Below, piece after piece: positions 42,730-53,461 of a stretch of DNA of 64,000 bases. The position numbers were made by a program, and so were the translations under genes. The DNA is taken from NCBI RefSeq assembly GCF_004784475.1, contig NZ_SRRT01000002.1, positions 930,001 through 994,000 on the forward strand, in the 5' to 3' direction. Positions within the stretch are counted from its first letter, which is position 1; every line of letters begins with the position of its first letter. Origin of the DNA: Streptomyces bauhiniae (GTDB taxonomy: Bacteria; Actinomycetota; Actinomycetes; Streptomycetales; Streptomycetaceae). A model generated the notes under the pieces. The model made no database searches. It was not told the origin of the DNA and worked only from the letters and a program-made list of their open reading frames with translations.

Positions 42730-43021
42730 GATGTCCTCCGTCCCGCCCCGGCCGGTGCGGGCGGGGCGGACCGTACGGTAGTCAACGAAGAACCGGGGCC
42801 GACAGTCCCCCCTCCACGGCCGGACGGGATCGACCCGCGGCTGTGTCCGCCATGGCGGCAGCACCGGGCGGGCCCACTACTCCATGCGGGTGTCAAAACC
42901 CCCCGATCGGCGGCGTGTCGGCCGCTCAGGAAGCCGGGGTCCGGCCCGAGCCGCAAGGATGGCCGTCACTGACGCCACGGCGCGGGTGGAACTCGAGCAC
43001 CAGGAGAAGCGGGACCTGTGA
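42730..43021 (+). other. Divergent promoter region with leader ORF of ctaD
   Basis: About 290 bp separate phoD and ctaD. Near its end a 20-codon frame starts at ATG 42959 ([20 protein letters not shown]) and its TGA stop (43019-43021) overlaps the ctaD GTG start by 4 nt, so the two could be translationally coupled. It may be a leader peptide or the tail of a lost gene. Nothing else recognisable was seen in the gap. Confidence 0.45.
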
Positions 43022-44712
43022 CAATCATCAATCAGCCCGAGCCGGCGGCTGAGGACTCGAGCGAGAACGAGCTTCTCATCCACCGCAGGCAGCCCGGCAA
43101 TGTCGTCGTCAAGTGGCTGACGACCACCGACCACAAGACGATCGGCTCGCTGTATCTGACGACGTCCTTCGCGTTCTTCCTGCTCGGCGGCGTGATGGCG
43201 CTGGTCATGCGGGCGGAGCTGGCGCGTCCGGGCATGCAGATCGTGTCCAACGAGCAGTTCAACCAGGCGTTCACGATGCACGGCACCGTGATGCTGCTGA
43301 TGTTCGCCACCCCGCTGTTCGCGGGCTTCACGAACTGGATCATGCCGCTGCAGATCGGCGCGCCCGATGTGGCGTTCCCCCGGCTGAACATGCTGGCCTA
43401 CTGGCTGTACCTGTTCGGCTCGCTCATCGCGGTCAGCGGGTTCATCACTCCGCAGGGCGCGGCCGACTTCGGCTGGTTCGCCTACTCGCCGCTGACGGAC
43501 GCGATCCGCTCCCCCGGTGTCGGCGGTGACCTGTGGATCATGGGCCTGGCCTTCTCGGGCTTCGGCACGATCCTGGGCTCGGTCAACTTCATCACCACGA
43601 TCATCTGCATGCGCGCGCCGGGTATGACGATGTTCCGGATGCCGATCTTCGTGTGGAACGTGCTGCTCACCAGCGTCCTGGTCCTCTTCGCCTTCCCCGT
43701 GCTCGCGGCGGCGCTGCTGGCGCTGGAGGCGGACCGCAAGTTCGGCGCCCACATCTTCGAAGCGGCCAACGGCGGGCCCCTGTTGTGGCAGCACCTGTTC
43801 TGGTTCTTCGGGCATCCAGAGGTGTACATCATCGCGCTGCCGTTCTTCGGCATCGTCACCGAGATCATCCCGGTGTTCTCCCGCAAGCCGATCTTCGGTT
43901 ACATGGGCCTGATCGCGGCCACGATCGCGATCGCCGGTCTCTCGGTGACGGTGTGGGCGCACCACATGTACGTCACCGGCGGTGTGTTGCTGCCGTTCTT
44001 CTCCTTCATGACGTTCCTGATCGCGGTCCCCACAGGCGTCAAATTCTTCAACTGGATCGGCACGATGTGGAAGGGCTCGGTCTCCTTCGAGACACCGATG
44101 CTCTGGACGACCGGCTTCCTCGTGACGTTCCTCTTCGGCGGCCTGACCGGCGTCATCCTGGCCTCGCCCCCGATGGACTTCCACGTCTCGGACTCCTACT
44201 TCGTGGTCGCCCACTTCCACTACGTGGTCTTCGGTACGGTCGTCTTCGCGATGTTCGCCGGCTTCCACTTCTGGTGGCCCAAGTTCACCGGCAAGATGCT
44301 GGACGAGCGGCTCGGCAAGATCACCTTCTGGACGCTGTTCATCGGCTTCCACGGCACCTTCCTGGTCCAGCACTGGCTCGGCGCCGAGGGGATGCCGCGC
44401 CGCTACGCCGACTACCTGGCGGCCGACGGCTTCACGGCCCTGAACACCGTCTCCTCGATCGCGTCGTTCCTGCTCGGCCTGTCGATGCTCCCGTTCTTCT
44501 ACAACGTCTGGAAGACGGCGAAGTACGGCAAGCCGGTCGAGGTGGACGACCCGTGGGGCTACGGCCGTTCGCTGGAGTGGGCGACCTCTTGCCCGCCCCC
44601 GCGCCACAACTTCGTCACCCTGCCCCGCATCCGCAGCGAATCCCCGGCGTTCGACCTGCATCACCCGGACATCGCGCGGGCGGAGCGCGAGGCGTACGCC
44701 ATCGGGCACTGA
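43018..44712 (+). CDS. ctaD: Cytochrome c oxidase subunit I
   Basis: A 564-residue heme-copper oxidase subunit I with about 12 membrane helices. Key ligands are visible: low-spin heme His in TMHGTVML, CuB His plus the cross-linked Tyr in GHPEVYI, the CuB His pair in WAHHMYV, and HFHYV for heme a3/a ligation. It forms the catalytic core of the aa3 oxidase that reduces oxygen to water and pumps protons. The copy here stands apart from genes for subunits II and III, so it is probably a second copy. The start is GTG 43018, with AGGAG upstream. A small membrane-anchored protein gene follows 14 nt later. Confidence 0.95.
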   Translation: MTIINQPEPAAEDSSENELLIHRRQPGNVVVKWLTTTDHKTIGSLYLTTSFAFFLLGGVMALVMRAELARPGMQIVSNEQFNQAFTMHGTVMLLMFATPLFAGFTNWIMPLQIGAPDVAFPRLNMLAYWLYLFGSLIAVSGFITPQGAADFGWFAYSPLTDAIRSPGVGGDLWIMGLAFSGFGTILGSVNFITTIICMRAPGMTMFRMPIFVWNVLLTSVLVLFAFPVLAAALLALEADRKFGAHIFEAANGGPLLWQHLFWFFGHPEVYIIALPFFGIVTEIIPVFSRKPIFGYMGLIAATIAIAGLSVTVWAHHMYVTGGVLLPFFSFMTFLIAVPTGVKFFNWIGTMWKGSVSFETPMLWTTGFLVTFLFGGLTGVILASPPMDFHVSDSYFVVAHFHYVVFGTVVFAMFAGFHFWWPKFTGKMLDERLGKITFWTLFIGFHGTFLVQHWLGAEGMPRRYADYLAADGFTALNTVSSIASFLLGLSMLPFFYNVWKTAKYGKPVEVDDPWGYGRSLEWATSCPPPRHNFVTLPRIRSESPAFDLHHPDIARAEREAYAIGH

Positions 44713-44726
44713 GTCCGGAGGCCACC

Positions 44727-45080
44727 ATGACCGGACTGCCGGGGCAGGAAGCCGAGGGCACCGGCCTCGGCAACGAGGTCGAGGGATATCTGCTGTGGCA
44801 GGCCACCATCGCGGTGGCCGAGCAGCGGGCGCGGGAGTTCACCGAGCGCATGGACTGGCTGACCACGGCGCAGCGCGAGGAGATCGAGCAGCTCTACGTC
44901 TCCGACAGCCTGCGCCGTGCCAAGCAGGACCTGGAGCGCATCGCGGCCCGCTGCCGGTCGCTGCGGGGCGAGTACGAGGAGCGCTATCGCGTGTTGCGGC
45001 TGCGCTGTGTGGGATACACGCTGGGCGCGGCGGCCGGTCTCACCTCGGCGGCGGCCGCCGCGCTGGCGCTGAGCCGCTGA
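44727..45080 (+). CDS. Hypothetical coiled-coil protein with C-terminal membrane helix
   Basis: A 117-residue protein I do not recognise. The central part (about 25-90) is charged and helical, with a coiled-coil look (QREEIEQLYVSDSLRRAKQD), and the C-terminus is a hydrophobic helix (VGYTLGAAAGLTSAAAAALA), so it is probably tail-anchored. GGAGGCC precedes the ATG at 44727. It follows ctaD by 14 nt in the same direction, which suggests an assembly or accessory role for the oxidase; this is inference. Confidence 0.65.
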   Translation: MTGLPGQEAEGTGLGNEVEGYLLWQATIAVAEQRAREFTERMDWLTTAQREEIEQLYVSDSLRRAKQDLERIAARCRSLRGEYEERYRVLRLRCVGYTLGAAAGLTSAAAAALALSR

Positions 45081-45119
45081 GCGCTTGCCGCCGGCCGCTG
45101 ACTGGAGAGGACCCTTCGT

Positions 45120-45866
45120 ATGAAGATCGCCGTCGTCGGAGCGGGCGGATTCGTCGGATCACGCCTGGTCAAGAAGCTGCGGTCGGAGGGCCACGAGGTC
45201 AGCGCCCACGACCGTTCCACCGGAGTCGACCTGCTGACGGGCGAGGGCGTACCGGAGGCACTCGCCGGGGCGGAGGTCGTCGTCAACACCATCGACGCCC
45301 CCAGCTTCGACGCGGACGCCGTCCCGTTCTTCCGCACCACGACGGAGACGCTACTGCGCGCGGCGGACGGGGCCGGGACCGGAAACGTGGTGCTCCTCTC
45401 CATCGTCGGCATCGACCAGGTGCCGGACGTGGAGTACTACCAGGCGAAACTGGAGCAGGAACGCCTGCTGAAGGCGGGCCCCGTCCCGTACACGATCGTG
45501 CGGGCCACCCAGTTCATGGACTTCGTAGAGCCGATCATGTCCTGGACGACATCCGGCGACACCGTCCGCCTCCCCACCACGCGCCTCCAGCCGGTCGCCG
45601 TCGAAGACGTGGTCGACACCCTCGCCGAGGCCGCCACCACCCCTCCCCGCAACGGCACCATCAACATCGCGGGCCCCGACATCTTCCCCCTGGCCGAACT
45701 GGCCCGCCTCACCCTCGGCGCCCACCCCGACGGCCGCGAGGTGCTCATCGACGAGAACGCGGGCCTCTTCGGCCAGGTCCCGCCGGACGCCATCGTCGCG
45801 CCCCCGGGCGCCCGCCTGGGCACGACGTCCTATGAGCAGTGGCTGCAGGGTCAGCACAAAGCCTGA
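45120..45866 (+). CDS. NAD(P)-binding NmrA-like/atypical SDR protein
   Basis: A 248-residue Rossmann-fold protein with the extended-SDR motif VVGAGGFVGSRL at the N-terminus (about 5-16). TIVRATQFMDF and the ending GTTSYEQWL are typical of NAD(P)H-binding NmrA-like proteins of actinobacteria. These lack a clear catalytic Tyr-X3-Lys in the usual place, although YYQAKLEQE offers a Tyr-X-X-X-Lys-like stretch. It may act as redox sensor or oxidoreductase. GGAGAGGA lies before the ATG at 45120. It has no clear operon partner. Confidence 0.85.
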   Translation: MKIAVVGAGGFVGSRLVKKLRSEGHEVSAHDRSTGVDLLTGEGVPEALAGAEVVVNTIDAPSFDADAVPFFRTTTETLLRAADGAGTGNVVLLSIVGIDQVPDVEYYQAKLEQERLLKAGPVPYTIVRATQFMDFVEPIMSWTTSGDTVRLPTTRLQPVAVEDVVDTLAEAATTPPRNGTINIAGPDIFPLAELARLTLGAHPDGREVLIDENAGLFGQVPPDAIVAPPGARLGTTSYEQWLQGQHKA

Positions 45867-46137
45867 CCCCATTTCACTGAAGAGGAGCTGGCGCGGCGGA
45901 GTCACCGCCGCGCCCCTCGCACGGACTGACCGGCGGACACCGAAGCACGCCCCCTCTCACGTGACCACTGCTGTCAGCCTCACCCGTTACAGTTCTTGCT
46001 CGTACGCGCGTCGCATTTGATCGCGGGGGCGACGCTCACGGGGAGAGGCGCGGAGGGGGTACACGATCCCGGGCTGGCTGATCGAACTGAACGTCGAGCT
46101 GATCCCCCACGTCGGCACCGCCTCGTTCCGGCTCGGA

Positions 46138-46566
46138 ATGCCGTTCGACCAGGCGATGACCGAGGCACCCGCCTGGGGACGCGTCGACCACGCGCCCGCC
46201 GGAGGACGGCCACCGGGCAAATGGGTCGTGCTCAACGAGCCCTACGACTTCGAGTTCGTCCTCCTCTTCGAGTCCGAGCGGCACGAAGAGCTGACCGGCA
46301 TCGAGGTGTGGCGCTTCCGCAAGGAGAGCGCGGACATCCGGTTCCTCCTCGACGGCGTGGACGTCTTCCGTACCCCGTCGGAGGACCTCGTCCAGCTCCT
46401 GGAGTCACGGGGGCACGAGGTCGTTGAGAGCGACTACGGCTTCGACGAGGTCCCCGCCCTCGGCCTGCGCTTCGCCAACAACAGCAGCTTCGAGTACCCC
46501 ACCGACGACGAAGGCGACCCGCTCTACTACGACTACGTCCTGCTCTCCGACCCGAAGCAGACGTGA
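46138..46566 (+). CDS. Hypothetical protein, start codon uncertain
   Basis: A 142-residue acidic protein from the first in-frame ATG (46138). It is rich in Phe/Glu/Asp (FEFVLLFESERHEELTGIEV, NSSFEYPTDDEGDPLYYD) and resembles small cytosolic immunity-like proteins of Streptomyces, but the family is not identified. The frame is open upstream to 46021, and IPGWLIELNVELIPHVG directly before the ATG looks like real coding sequence. A strong GGAGGGG (46052-46058) is placed right for a start at ACG 46063 or ATC 46066, yet no standard start codon is there. Either a rare start is used or the start was mutated. Confidence 0.55.
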   Translation: MPFDQAMTEAPAWGRVDHAPAGGRPPGKWVVLNEPYDFEFVLLFESERHEELTGIEVWRFRKESADIRFLLDGVDVFRTPSEDLVQLLESRGHEVVESDYGFDEVPALGLRFANNSSFEYPTDDEGDPLYYDYVLLSDPKQT

Positions 46567-46589
46567 GCGGTCGACACAGGGCAGAACAA

Positions 46590-46629
46590 GATCAGGGCCG
46601 GTTCGGATTGCTCCGAACCGGCCCTGATC
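46590..46629. terminator. Bidirectional hairpin between hypothetical gene and tRNA-Pro
   Basis: Perfect 18-bp arms (46590-46607 and 46612-46629, beginning GATCAGGGCCGG) with a TTGC loop. On the minus strand it follows the tRNA 3' end by 15 nt and is trailed by TTGTTCT. On the plus strand it follows the hypothetical gene's stop by 24 nt. It likely ends both transcripts. Confidence 0.85.
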
Positions 46630-46644
46630 TGCGACTGTCTCCAG

Positions 46645-46718
<74 letters not shown>

Positions 46719-46842
46719 ATGCTGTTTGACCTGGGGTTTCCCTGGTCGAAACGCGCAGGGAAACTCTACCGCACTCGGGTCGGTGCTTGCGCACCGGTCG
46801 GTTGTTGACCTCAAGTCGGCTTGAGGTTGCAGGATCGTCGGC

Positions 46843-47541
46843 ATGACGATCACAGCGGACCACGGCTACGACGATCTGCCCCGGCTGATGAGCCTGATGA
46901 CCGGCGACGAGAAGCACGACTTCGCCGCGACCTCCACGCTCGATGTGCTGTGGGTGCTCTACGACCGGGTGCTCGACGTCACGCCCGAGCGGGCGGAGGC
47001 GAGGGACCGGGACCGGTTCCTGCTGAGCAAGGGGCACGGGCCGATGGCGTACTACGCCGTGCTCGCGGCGAAGGGGTTCGTGCCCGAGGAGTGGCTGCCC
47101 GGCTTCGGGGCGTACGACTCGCCGCTCGGGCATCACCCGGACCGGGTGCTCGTGCCGGGGGCCGAGATCGGCAGCGGGTCGCTCGGGCACGGGCTGCCGC
47201 TCGCCGTCGGCAGCGCGCTCGGGCTGCGGGCGCAGGGGCTCACGGAGCCGGCCGTGTGGGTGCTGATCGGGGACGCCGAGCTGGACGAGGGCAGCAACCA
47301 CGAGGCCATCGCCTACGCCGGGGCGGCCGGCCTGGACCGGCTGCACACCGTGGTCGTGGACAACGCCTCCGCCAGCCACGCCCTGCCCGGCGGCATCGCC
47401 GCCCGGTTCGAGGCCGCGAACTGGTCCACCGCGACCGTCGACGGACGCGACCACGCCGCCCTGTACGAAGCCTTCACCGCCCCGCACCCCGGCCGCCCGC
47501 ACGCCGTCGTGGCCCGGGTGGAACCGAAGAACGCCCGCTGA
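46843..47541 (+). CDS. Transketolase, N-terminal subunit
   Basis: A 232-residue protein equal to the thiamine-diphosphate-binding N-terminal half of transketolase. Features are LLSKGHGPMAYYAVL, GAEIGSGSLGHGLPLAVG and the diphosphate/Mg motif GDAELDEGSNHEAIA (GDxxxxEG...N). It needs the separate C-terminal subunit encoded 23 nt downstream. Split transketolases of this kind are common in actinobacteria and may act in pentose or apiose metabolism, or in pathways other than the main pentose phosphate cycle. The ATG at 46843 has no strong ribosome site. Confidence 0.92.
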   Translation: MTITADHGYDDLPRLMSLMTGDEKHDFAATSTLDVLWVLYDRVLDVTPERAEARDRDRFLLSKGHGPMAYYAVLAAKGFVPEEWLPGFGAYDSPLGHHPDRVLVPGAEIGSGSLGHGLPLAVGSALGLRAQGLTEPAVWVLIGDAELDEGSNHEAIAYAGAAGLDRLHTVVVDNASASHALPGGIAARFEAANWSTATVDGRDHAALYEAFTAPHPGRPHAVVARVEPKNAR

Positions 47542-47564
47542 CCGGATCAGAAAGGCCCACCCTC

Positions 47565-48488
47565 GTGGACATCATGGAAACCATGCGTGACCGGTTCGGC
47601 GTCGTCGCCTCCCAACTGCTGGACGAGGACCCGCGGGTCGCGGTCGTCCTCGCCGAGATCGGCCGGGACGCGTTCACGGACGCCGCCCGCCGCCACCCCG
47701 ACCGGCTGATCAACGTCGGCATCCGCGAGCAGCTCCTGGTCGGCGCCGCCGCCGGGCTGTCGCTCACCGGGATGCGGCCCCTCGTGCACACCTTCGCCGC
47801 GTTCCTCGTGGAGCGCCCCTTCGAGCAGGTCAAGCTGGACCTCGGTCACCAGGACACCGGCGCGGTGCTGGTCAGCGCGGGCGCCTCCTTCGACTGGCCG
47901 GCCGGCGGCCAGACCCACATGTCGCCCGGCGACGTGGCCCTCCTCGACACCCTGGACGACTGGACCGTGCACGTCCCCGGCCACCCCGACGAGGCCGAGA
48001 CCCTGCTGCGGCACGCCGTCGCGGCGGGCGACGACAAGGTGTACGTACGCCTCTCCCTCCAGCGCAACCGGCTCCCGCTCCCCGTCGACGGCGCCCGCTT
48101 CCTCACCGTGCGCGAGGGCCGCGCCGGAGTCGTCGTCGCGGTCGGCCCGATGCTGGACGCCGTACTCGCCGCCACCGAGGGCCTGGACGTGACGGTGCTC
48201 TACGCGACGACCGTCCGCCCCTTCGACGCCACCGCCCTGCGCCAGGCCACCGAGGCGGCCGGCACCGACGTGGTCCTCGTCGAGCCCTACCTCGCCGGAA
48301 CCTCGACCCGCGCCGCCGCGGAGGCCCTCTCCGACGTGCCGCACCGCGTGCTCGGGCTCGGTGTCGGCCGCCGCGAGCTGCGCCGGTACGGCACGCTGGA
48401 CGAACACCTCGCCGCGCACGGCCTGGACGCCCGTGGCCTGCGGGAACGGATCGGCGCGTTCACCGGGGCGGGCGCGGTCAGCGCCTAG
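47565..48488 (+). CDS. Transketolase, C-terminal subunit
   Basis: A 307-residue protein with the pyrimidine-binding and C-terminal domains of transketolase: INVGIREQLLVGAAAGLS, with the catalytic glutamate in the REQ motif, and HTFAAFLVERPFEQVKLDL. It pairs with the N-terminal subunit 23 nt upstream. GTG 47565 with AAAGG about 9 nt upstream is chosen; ATG 47574 is three codons later. It converges with the YjbR-like gene with a 4-nt overlap. Confidence 0.92.
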   Translation: MDIMETMRDRFGVVASQLLDEDPRVAVVLAEIGRDAFTDAARRHPDRLINVGIREQLLVGAAAGLSLTGMRPLVHTFAAFLVERPFEQVKLDLGHQDTGAVLVSAGASFDWPAGGQTHMSPGDVALLDTLDDWTVHVPGHPDEAETLLRHAVAAGDDKVYVRLSLQRNRLPLPVDGARFLTVREGRAGVVVAVGPMLDAVLAATEGLDVTVLYATTVRPFDATALRQATEAAGTDVVLVEPYLAGTSTRAAAEALSDVPHRVLGLGVGRRELRRYGTLDEHLAAHGLDARGLRERIGAFTGAGAVSA

Positions 48489-48844
48489 CGTTCCTGCGGC
48501 ACCCCCAGCCCCGGATGCTCCTCCAGCAGCCGTATGGGGGCCGCCTGACGCCAGGAGTCGGCGAGGATGTCCCGGAGTTCGTCCTCGCCGTCCAGCGCCG
48601 CGAGCCGTGCCCGCACCCAGGCGAAGTTCGCCTCGTGGTCCGCGATCCAGAACTTCTCCGGCTCGGCCAGCACCAGTTCGTCCCGCTCCTCCTTCGGGCA
48701 GCGCACCGCGAGGGAGGTCTCCTCCTCCGGGAGCGTGGCGAACATCTTCCCGGCCACCCGGAAGGTGGGCATGCTCCAGGCCGTCTTCTCGGTCGTGTCC
48801 GGCAGGGACAGGGCGATACGGCGTACGTCTTCTGCGTCCGGCAT
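48485..48844 (-). CDS. MmcQ/YjbR family protein
   Basis: A 119-residue protein of the MmcQ/YjbR (CyaY-like fold) family: VRRIALSLPDTTEKTAWSMPTFRVAGKMFATLPEE in sections, then KFWIADHEANFAWVRARLAAL. Members are predicted DNA-binding or metal-related proteins without firm function. ATG 48844 is chosen over ATG/GTG ten codons upstream. Its stop overlaps the transketolase stop by 4 nt, and the LysR gene lies 40 nt upstream in the same orientation. Confidence 0.85.
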   Translation of the reverse strand: MPDAEDVRRIALSLPDTTEKTAWSMPTFRVAGKMFATLPEEETSLAVRCPKEERDELVLAEPEKFWIADHEANFAWVRARLAALDGEDELRDILADSWRQAAPIRLLEEHPGLGVPQER

Positions 48845-48884
48845 GCAACGCACCGTAACCCCCGGCACTGACAACGGCCCCGGC

Positions 48885-49790
48885 TCAGCCCCCGGCCGCG
48901 GCCCGTCCGAGCGCCTCCAGCACCGGCCGGATCAGCGGATGCGCCTCCGCGCCCCGGCGCACGGCCGCGAACACGCGCCGGGTCGGCGCCACCCCGTCCA
49001 CGGGCCGTACGACCACACCCGTCAGGTCCATGCCGCGCAGCGCGGAGCGGGGTACGAGGGCCACGCCCGCGTCGGCCGAGGCCAGCGCGACCACCGCGCG
49101 GAAGTCGTCGGAGGAGTGCTCCAGACGCGGCTGGAACCCGGCGCTCTCGCAGGCCAGCACCACCACATCGTGACAGGGGTTGCCGGGGTACGGCCCGATC
49201 CACGGGTCCTTGGACAGCTCCGCGAGCGGCACCTCGGCGTCGTCGGCGAGCCGGTGCCCGAGCGGGACCACGGCGTCGAACGGCTCGGCGTACAGCGGGA
49301 GATGGGTCAGCCGGGGGTCGTCCGCGGGCGGCGCGCCCCGGTACTCGACGGCCACCGCCACGTCGACCTGCCGGTCCAGCAGCATCCGGAGGCTGGCGTC
49401 GCCCTCGGCGTCCTGGACCCGGATTCCTATGCCGGGCGCCGACCGGCCGAGCCGGGCCAGCGCGGGCGCGACGACCTGCGCGATCCCGGTGGCGAAGGCG
49501 GCGACGGTGACCGTCCCGGCCTCGCCCTTGCCGTACGCCGCCAGCTCCGCCTCGGCTCGCTCCAACTGGGCGAGCACGGCGTTGGTGTGGCTGAGCAGGA
49601 TCTCGCCGGCCGGGGTGAGCCGTACGCCCTTCGCGCCGCGCTCGACCAGGCGGTGGCCGGTCTCCTGCTCCAGCGAGGTGAGCTGCTGGGAGACGGCGGA
49701 GGGGGTGAGGTAGAGCGCGGCGGCCGCCGCCGTGACCGTGCGGTGGTCGGCCACCGCACGGAGGATGTGGAGCCGCCGCGCCTCGATCAT
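48885..49790 (-). CDS. LysR-family regulator
   Basis: A 301-residue LysR protein with the helix-turn-helix in AAAALYLTPSAVSQQLTSLEQETG (residues about 20-43) and a full effector-binding domain (DWIGPYPGN-like region WIGPYPGNPCHD; SSDDFRAVVALASADAGVAL). It lies 30 nt downstream of kbl in the same direction, so it may be co-transcribed with kbl-tdh and could control threonine/glycine use. This link is positional only. Confidence 0.92.
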   Translation of the reverse strand: MIEARRLHILRAVADHRTVTAAAAALYLTPSAVSQQLTSLEQETGHRLVERGAKGVRLTPAGEILLSHTNAVLAQLERAEAELAAYGKGEAGTVTVAAFATGIAQVVAPALARLGRSAPGIGIRVQDAEGDASLRMLLDRQVDVAVAVEYRGAPPADDPRLTHLPLYAEPFDAVVPLGHRLADDAEVPLAELSKDPWIGPYPGNPCHDVVVLACESAGFQPRLEHSSDDFRAVVALASADAGVALVPRSALRGMDLTGVVVRPVDGVAPTRRVFAAVRRGAEAHPLIRPVLEALGRAAAGG

Positions 49791-49820
49791 GCCGCCATTA
49801 TCGCAAGGCGGCCGCCCAGC

Positions 49821-51020
<1,200 letters not shown>

Positions 51021-51049
51021 GGGGGCTCCTTCGAAGGTGCTGACGGGGG

Positions 51050-52078
51050 TTACGCGGTCCAGTCGAGGATGACCTTGCCGCCCTTGCCGCTGGCCGCGTC
51101 CTCGAAGGCCGCTTCGTAGTCGCGGTAGTCGTACCGGCCGGTGATCACGGGGGCGAGGTCGAGGCCGCCCTCCAGGAGGACCGACATGGCGTACCAGGTC
51201 TCGAACATCTCCCGGCCGTAGATGCCCTTGATGGTGATCATCGAGGTGACGATCCGGGACCAGTCGACCGGGAACTCCTGCGACGGCAGGCCCAGCATGG
51301 CGATGCGGCCGCCGTGCGTCATGTTGGCGATCATGTCGCGCATGGCCTCGGGGCGGCCGGACATCTCCAGGCCGATGTCGAAGCCCTCACGCAGGCCCAG
51401 CTCCCGCTGACCGTCCGCGATGGTGGAGCGCGAGACGTTCAGTGCCAGGCTCACTCCTATCTTGCGGGCCAGTTCGAGGCGCTCCTCGCTGACGTCGGTG
51501 ACGACGACATTGCGGGCGCCCGCGTGCCGGGCGACGGCCGCGGCCATCAGGCCGATCGGGCCCGCACCGGTGATCAGCACGTCCTCGCCGACCAGCGGGA
51601 AGGACAGCGCGGTGTGCACGGCGTTGCCGAACGGGTCGAACACGGCGGCGATATCGAGGTCCACGGGGACCCGGTGCACCCACACGTTGGCCGCGGGCAG
51701 CGCCACGTACTCGGCGAACGCGCCGTCGCGGCCCACGCCCAGGCCGATGGTGGAGCGGCACAGGTGGCGGCGGCCGGCGAGGCAGTTGCGGCACTTGCCG
51801 CACACCAGGTGGCCCTCGCCGCTGACCCGGTCGCCCACCCGGATGTCGGTGACGTCGCGGCCGATGGACACGACCTGCCCGACGAACTCGTGGCCGACGA
51901 TCAGCGGGGTGCGGATGGCCTGCTGGGCCCAGCCGTCCCAGGCGCGGATGTGCAGGTCGGTGCCGCAGATACCGGTCCGCATGACCTTGATGAGCACGTC
52001 ACCGGGACCCACTACGGGCTCGGGCACGTCCATGAGCCGGAGACCGGGCTCCGCCTTCTCCTTGACCAGCGCCTTCAA
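51050..52078 (-). CDS. tdh: L-threonine 3-dehydrogenase
   Basis: A 342-residue zinc dehydrogenase that oxidises L-threonine to 2-amino-3-ketobutyrate with NAD+. Cys38, His63 and Glu64 of the catalytic zinc site match E. coli Tdh numbering. The structural zinc cysteines are in [19 protein letters not shown], and the NAD motif is [12 protein letters not shown]. The start is TTG 52078, which gives [15 protein letters not shown] as in other Tdh proteins, with AGGAG 8 nt upstream; ATG codons further upstream are unlikely. It is the first gene of the tdh-kbl operon. The 52079-52271 gap upstream is A/T-rich near 52185-52265 and probably holds the promoter. Confidence 0.96.
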   Translation of the reverse strand: MKALVKEKAEPGLRLMDVPEPVVGPGDVLIKVMRTGICGTDLHIRAWDGWAQQAIRTPLIVGHEFVGQVVSIGRDVTDIRVGDRVSGEGHLVCGKCRNCLAGRRHLCRSTIGLGVGRDGAFAEYVALPAANVWVHRVPVDLDIAAVFDPFGNAVHTALSFPLVGEDVLITGAGPIGLMAAAVARHAGARNVVVTDVSEERLELARKIGVSLALNVSRSTIADGQRELGLREGFDIGLEMSGRPEAMRDMIANMTHGGRIAMLGLPSQEFPVDWSRIVTSMITIKGIYGREMFETWYAMSVLLEGGLDLAPVITGRYDYRDYEAAFEDAASGKGGKVILDWTA

Positions 52079-52271
52079 CGCTACGGCTCCTGTGGGTGAG
52101 GCCCGGCCGTACGGGCTCGCCGAGGCGTCCGCACCGGGTCCGAGGGGTGGAATCACCCCGCAATCTGCCGTATGCGCCGACCGGAATCCATCGAGCTTTT
52201 CTTAACCGGCGCCGCAGCTTTCCTTCACACCTTCAGGGCTCCGTCTCAACTCCGGTCCTATTTACGTTCGT

Positions 52272-52835
52272 TCAGATGGGCAGCCCGTCATCGGCGGCCC
52301 TTTCGATGCGTACGGCGAGTTCCGCTGCCATCCCCTTGATGGCCTCAAGCCCGGACCTGCCCCAGGTGCGCGGCTCGGTGTCGGCGGCGCACACGGTGCC
52401 GAGCACCATGCCGGAGCTGTCGATGAGTGGGGCGCCCATATAGGAGCGGATGCCGAGGTCGTCGACGATCGGGTTGCCCGCGAAACGGGGGTAGTCGCGG
52501 ACGTCCTCCAGCACCAGGGCCTTGTGGCGGACGACCACATGTGGGCAGAACCCATGTTCGCGGGGCAGGACCCGGCCGGTGCCGTCCTCGCGGGTGAGGG
52601 GGCCGGCGGGCGGGGCGCTCAGGCCCGCGAAGAACTGCTGCTGCTCGCCGATGAAGTTGACCATGGCGTACGGCGCGCCGGTGACCTGGGCGAGGTGGTC
52701 GGCGAAGGCGTCCAGCGCGGGTTCGGCGCGCTCCCCCAGGCCGAGCCGGCGCAGCCGGGAGGTGCGGGCCGGGGCCTCCTTGTCCTCCGGGGTGAGCAGC
52801 AGACCCCGGACGCGGCGGACCGGCTCGTACATCAT
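52272..52835 (-). CDS. GAF-domain protein of the conservon operon
   Basis: A 187-residue protein with one GAF domain (about 40-180): YAMVNFIGEQQQFFAGL, LPREHGFCPHVVVRHKALVLEDVRD in part, and YMGAPLIDSSGMVLGTVCAAD. The single CPH motif after HGF is common in this group and could bind a cofactor. ATG 52835 overlaps the CvnD stop by 4 nt, so it is the fifth gene of the conservon operon, taking the place that a cytochrome P450 holds in some cvn clusters. It may supply the operon's sensory input. Confidence 0.85.
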   Translation of the reverse strand: MMYEPVRRVRGLLLTPEDKEAPARTSRLRRLGLGERAEPALDAFADHLAQVTGAPYAMVNFIGEQQQFFAGLSAPPAGPLTREDGTGRVLPREHGFCPHVVVRHKALVLEDVRDYPRFAGNPIVDDLGIRSYMGAPLIDSSGMVLGTVCAADTEPRTWGRSGLEAIKGMAAELAVRIERAADDGLPI

Positions 52836-53461
52836 GACCGCGCTCCCTGGACGGGGGCTCCCTGCACGGGCACGGGCGCCGGGACATGGGCGAGGAGGTG
52901 GCGGACGAGGGTGAGCAGGGTCTGCACGCCCGAGCTGGAGATACGGGCGTCGCAGGGGACGACCGGGACGGCGGGGCTCAGGTCGAGGGCGGCGCGCACC
53001 TCGTCGGGGTCGTAGCGGAAGGCGCCGTCGAACTCGTTGACGGCCACGATGAAGGCGACGCCGCGTTCCTCGAAGAAGTCGACGGCGGCGAAGCACTCCT
53101 CCAGGCGGCGGGTGTCGGCCAGGATGACCGCGCCGAGGGCGCCCTCGGACAGCTCGTCCCACATGAACCAGAACCGTTCCTGGCCGGGCGTGCCGAACAG
53201 GTAGAGGACGTGCCGGGGGTCGAGGGTGATGCGGCCGAAGTCCATGGCGACGGTCGTCTCGACCTTGTTCTCGATGCCGTCCAGGTTGTCGGTGGCCGCG
53301 CCGACCGTGGTGAGGAGTTCCTCCGTACTGAGCGGCGCGATCTCGCTGACCGCACCCACGAAGGTCGTCTTGCCCACCCCGAACCCGCCCGCCACCAGGA
53401 TCTTGAGCGCGGTGGGGAACGGGTCGGAGCTGTACGGGTCAGAGCTGTCGTCGTAGTCCAT
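52832..53461 (-). CDS. cvnD: Conservon GTP-binding protein CvnD
   Basis: A 209-residue small G-protein. Motifs: P-loop GGFGVGKTTF (about 25-34), switch I region with Thr in ETTVAMDFGRI, DxxG replaced by FGTPGQERF and the NxxD-like VNEFDGAF. These are standard for the CvnD/MglA-like group of actinobacterial conservons. It works with CvnA-C in a membrane-associated signalling complex compared to eukaryotic G-protein-coupled systems. It overlaps cvnC by 23 nt and the GAF gene by 4 nt. Confidence 0.93.
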   Translation of the reverse strand: MDYDDSSDPYSSDPFPTALKILVAGGFGVGKTTFVGAVSEIAPLSTEELLTTVGAATDNLDGIENKVETTVAMDFGRITLDPRHVLYLFGTPGQERFWFMWDELSEGALGAVILADTRRLEECFAAVDFFEERGVAFIVAVNEFDGAFRYDPDEVRAALDLSPAVPVVPCDARISSSGVQTLLTLVRHLLAHVPAPVPVQGAPVQGARS

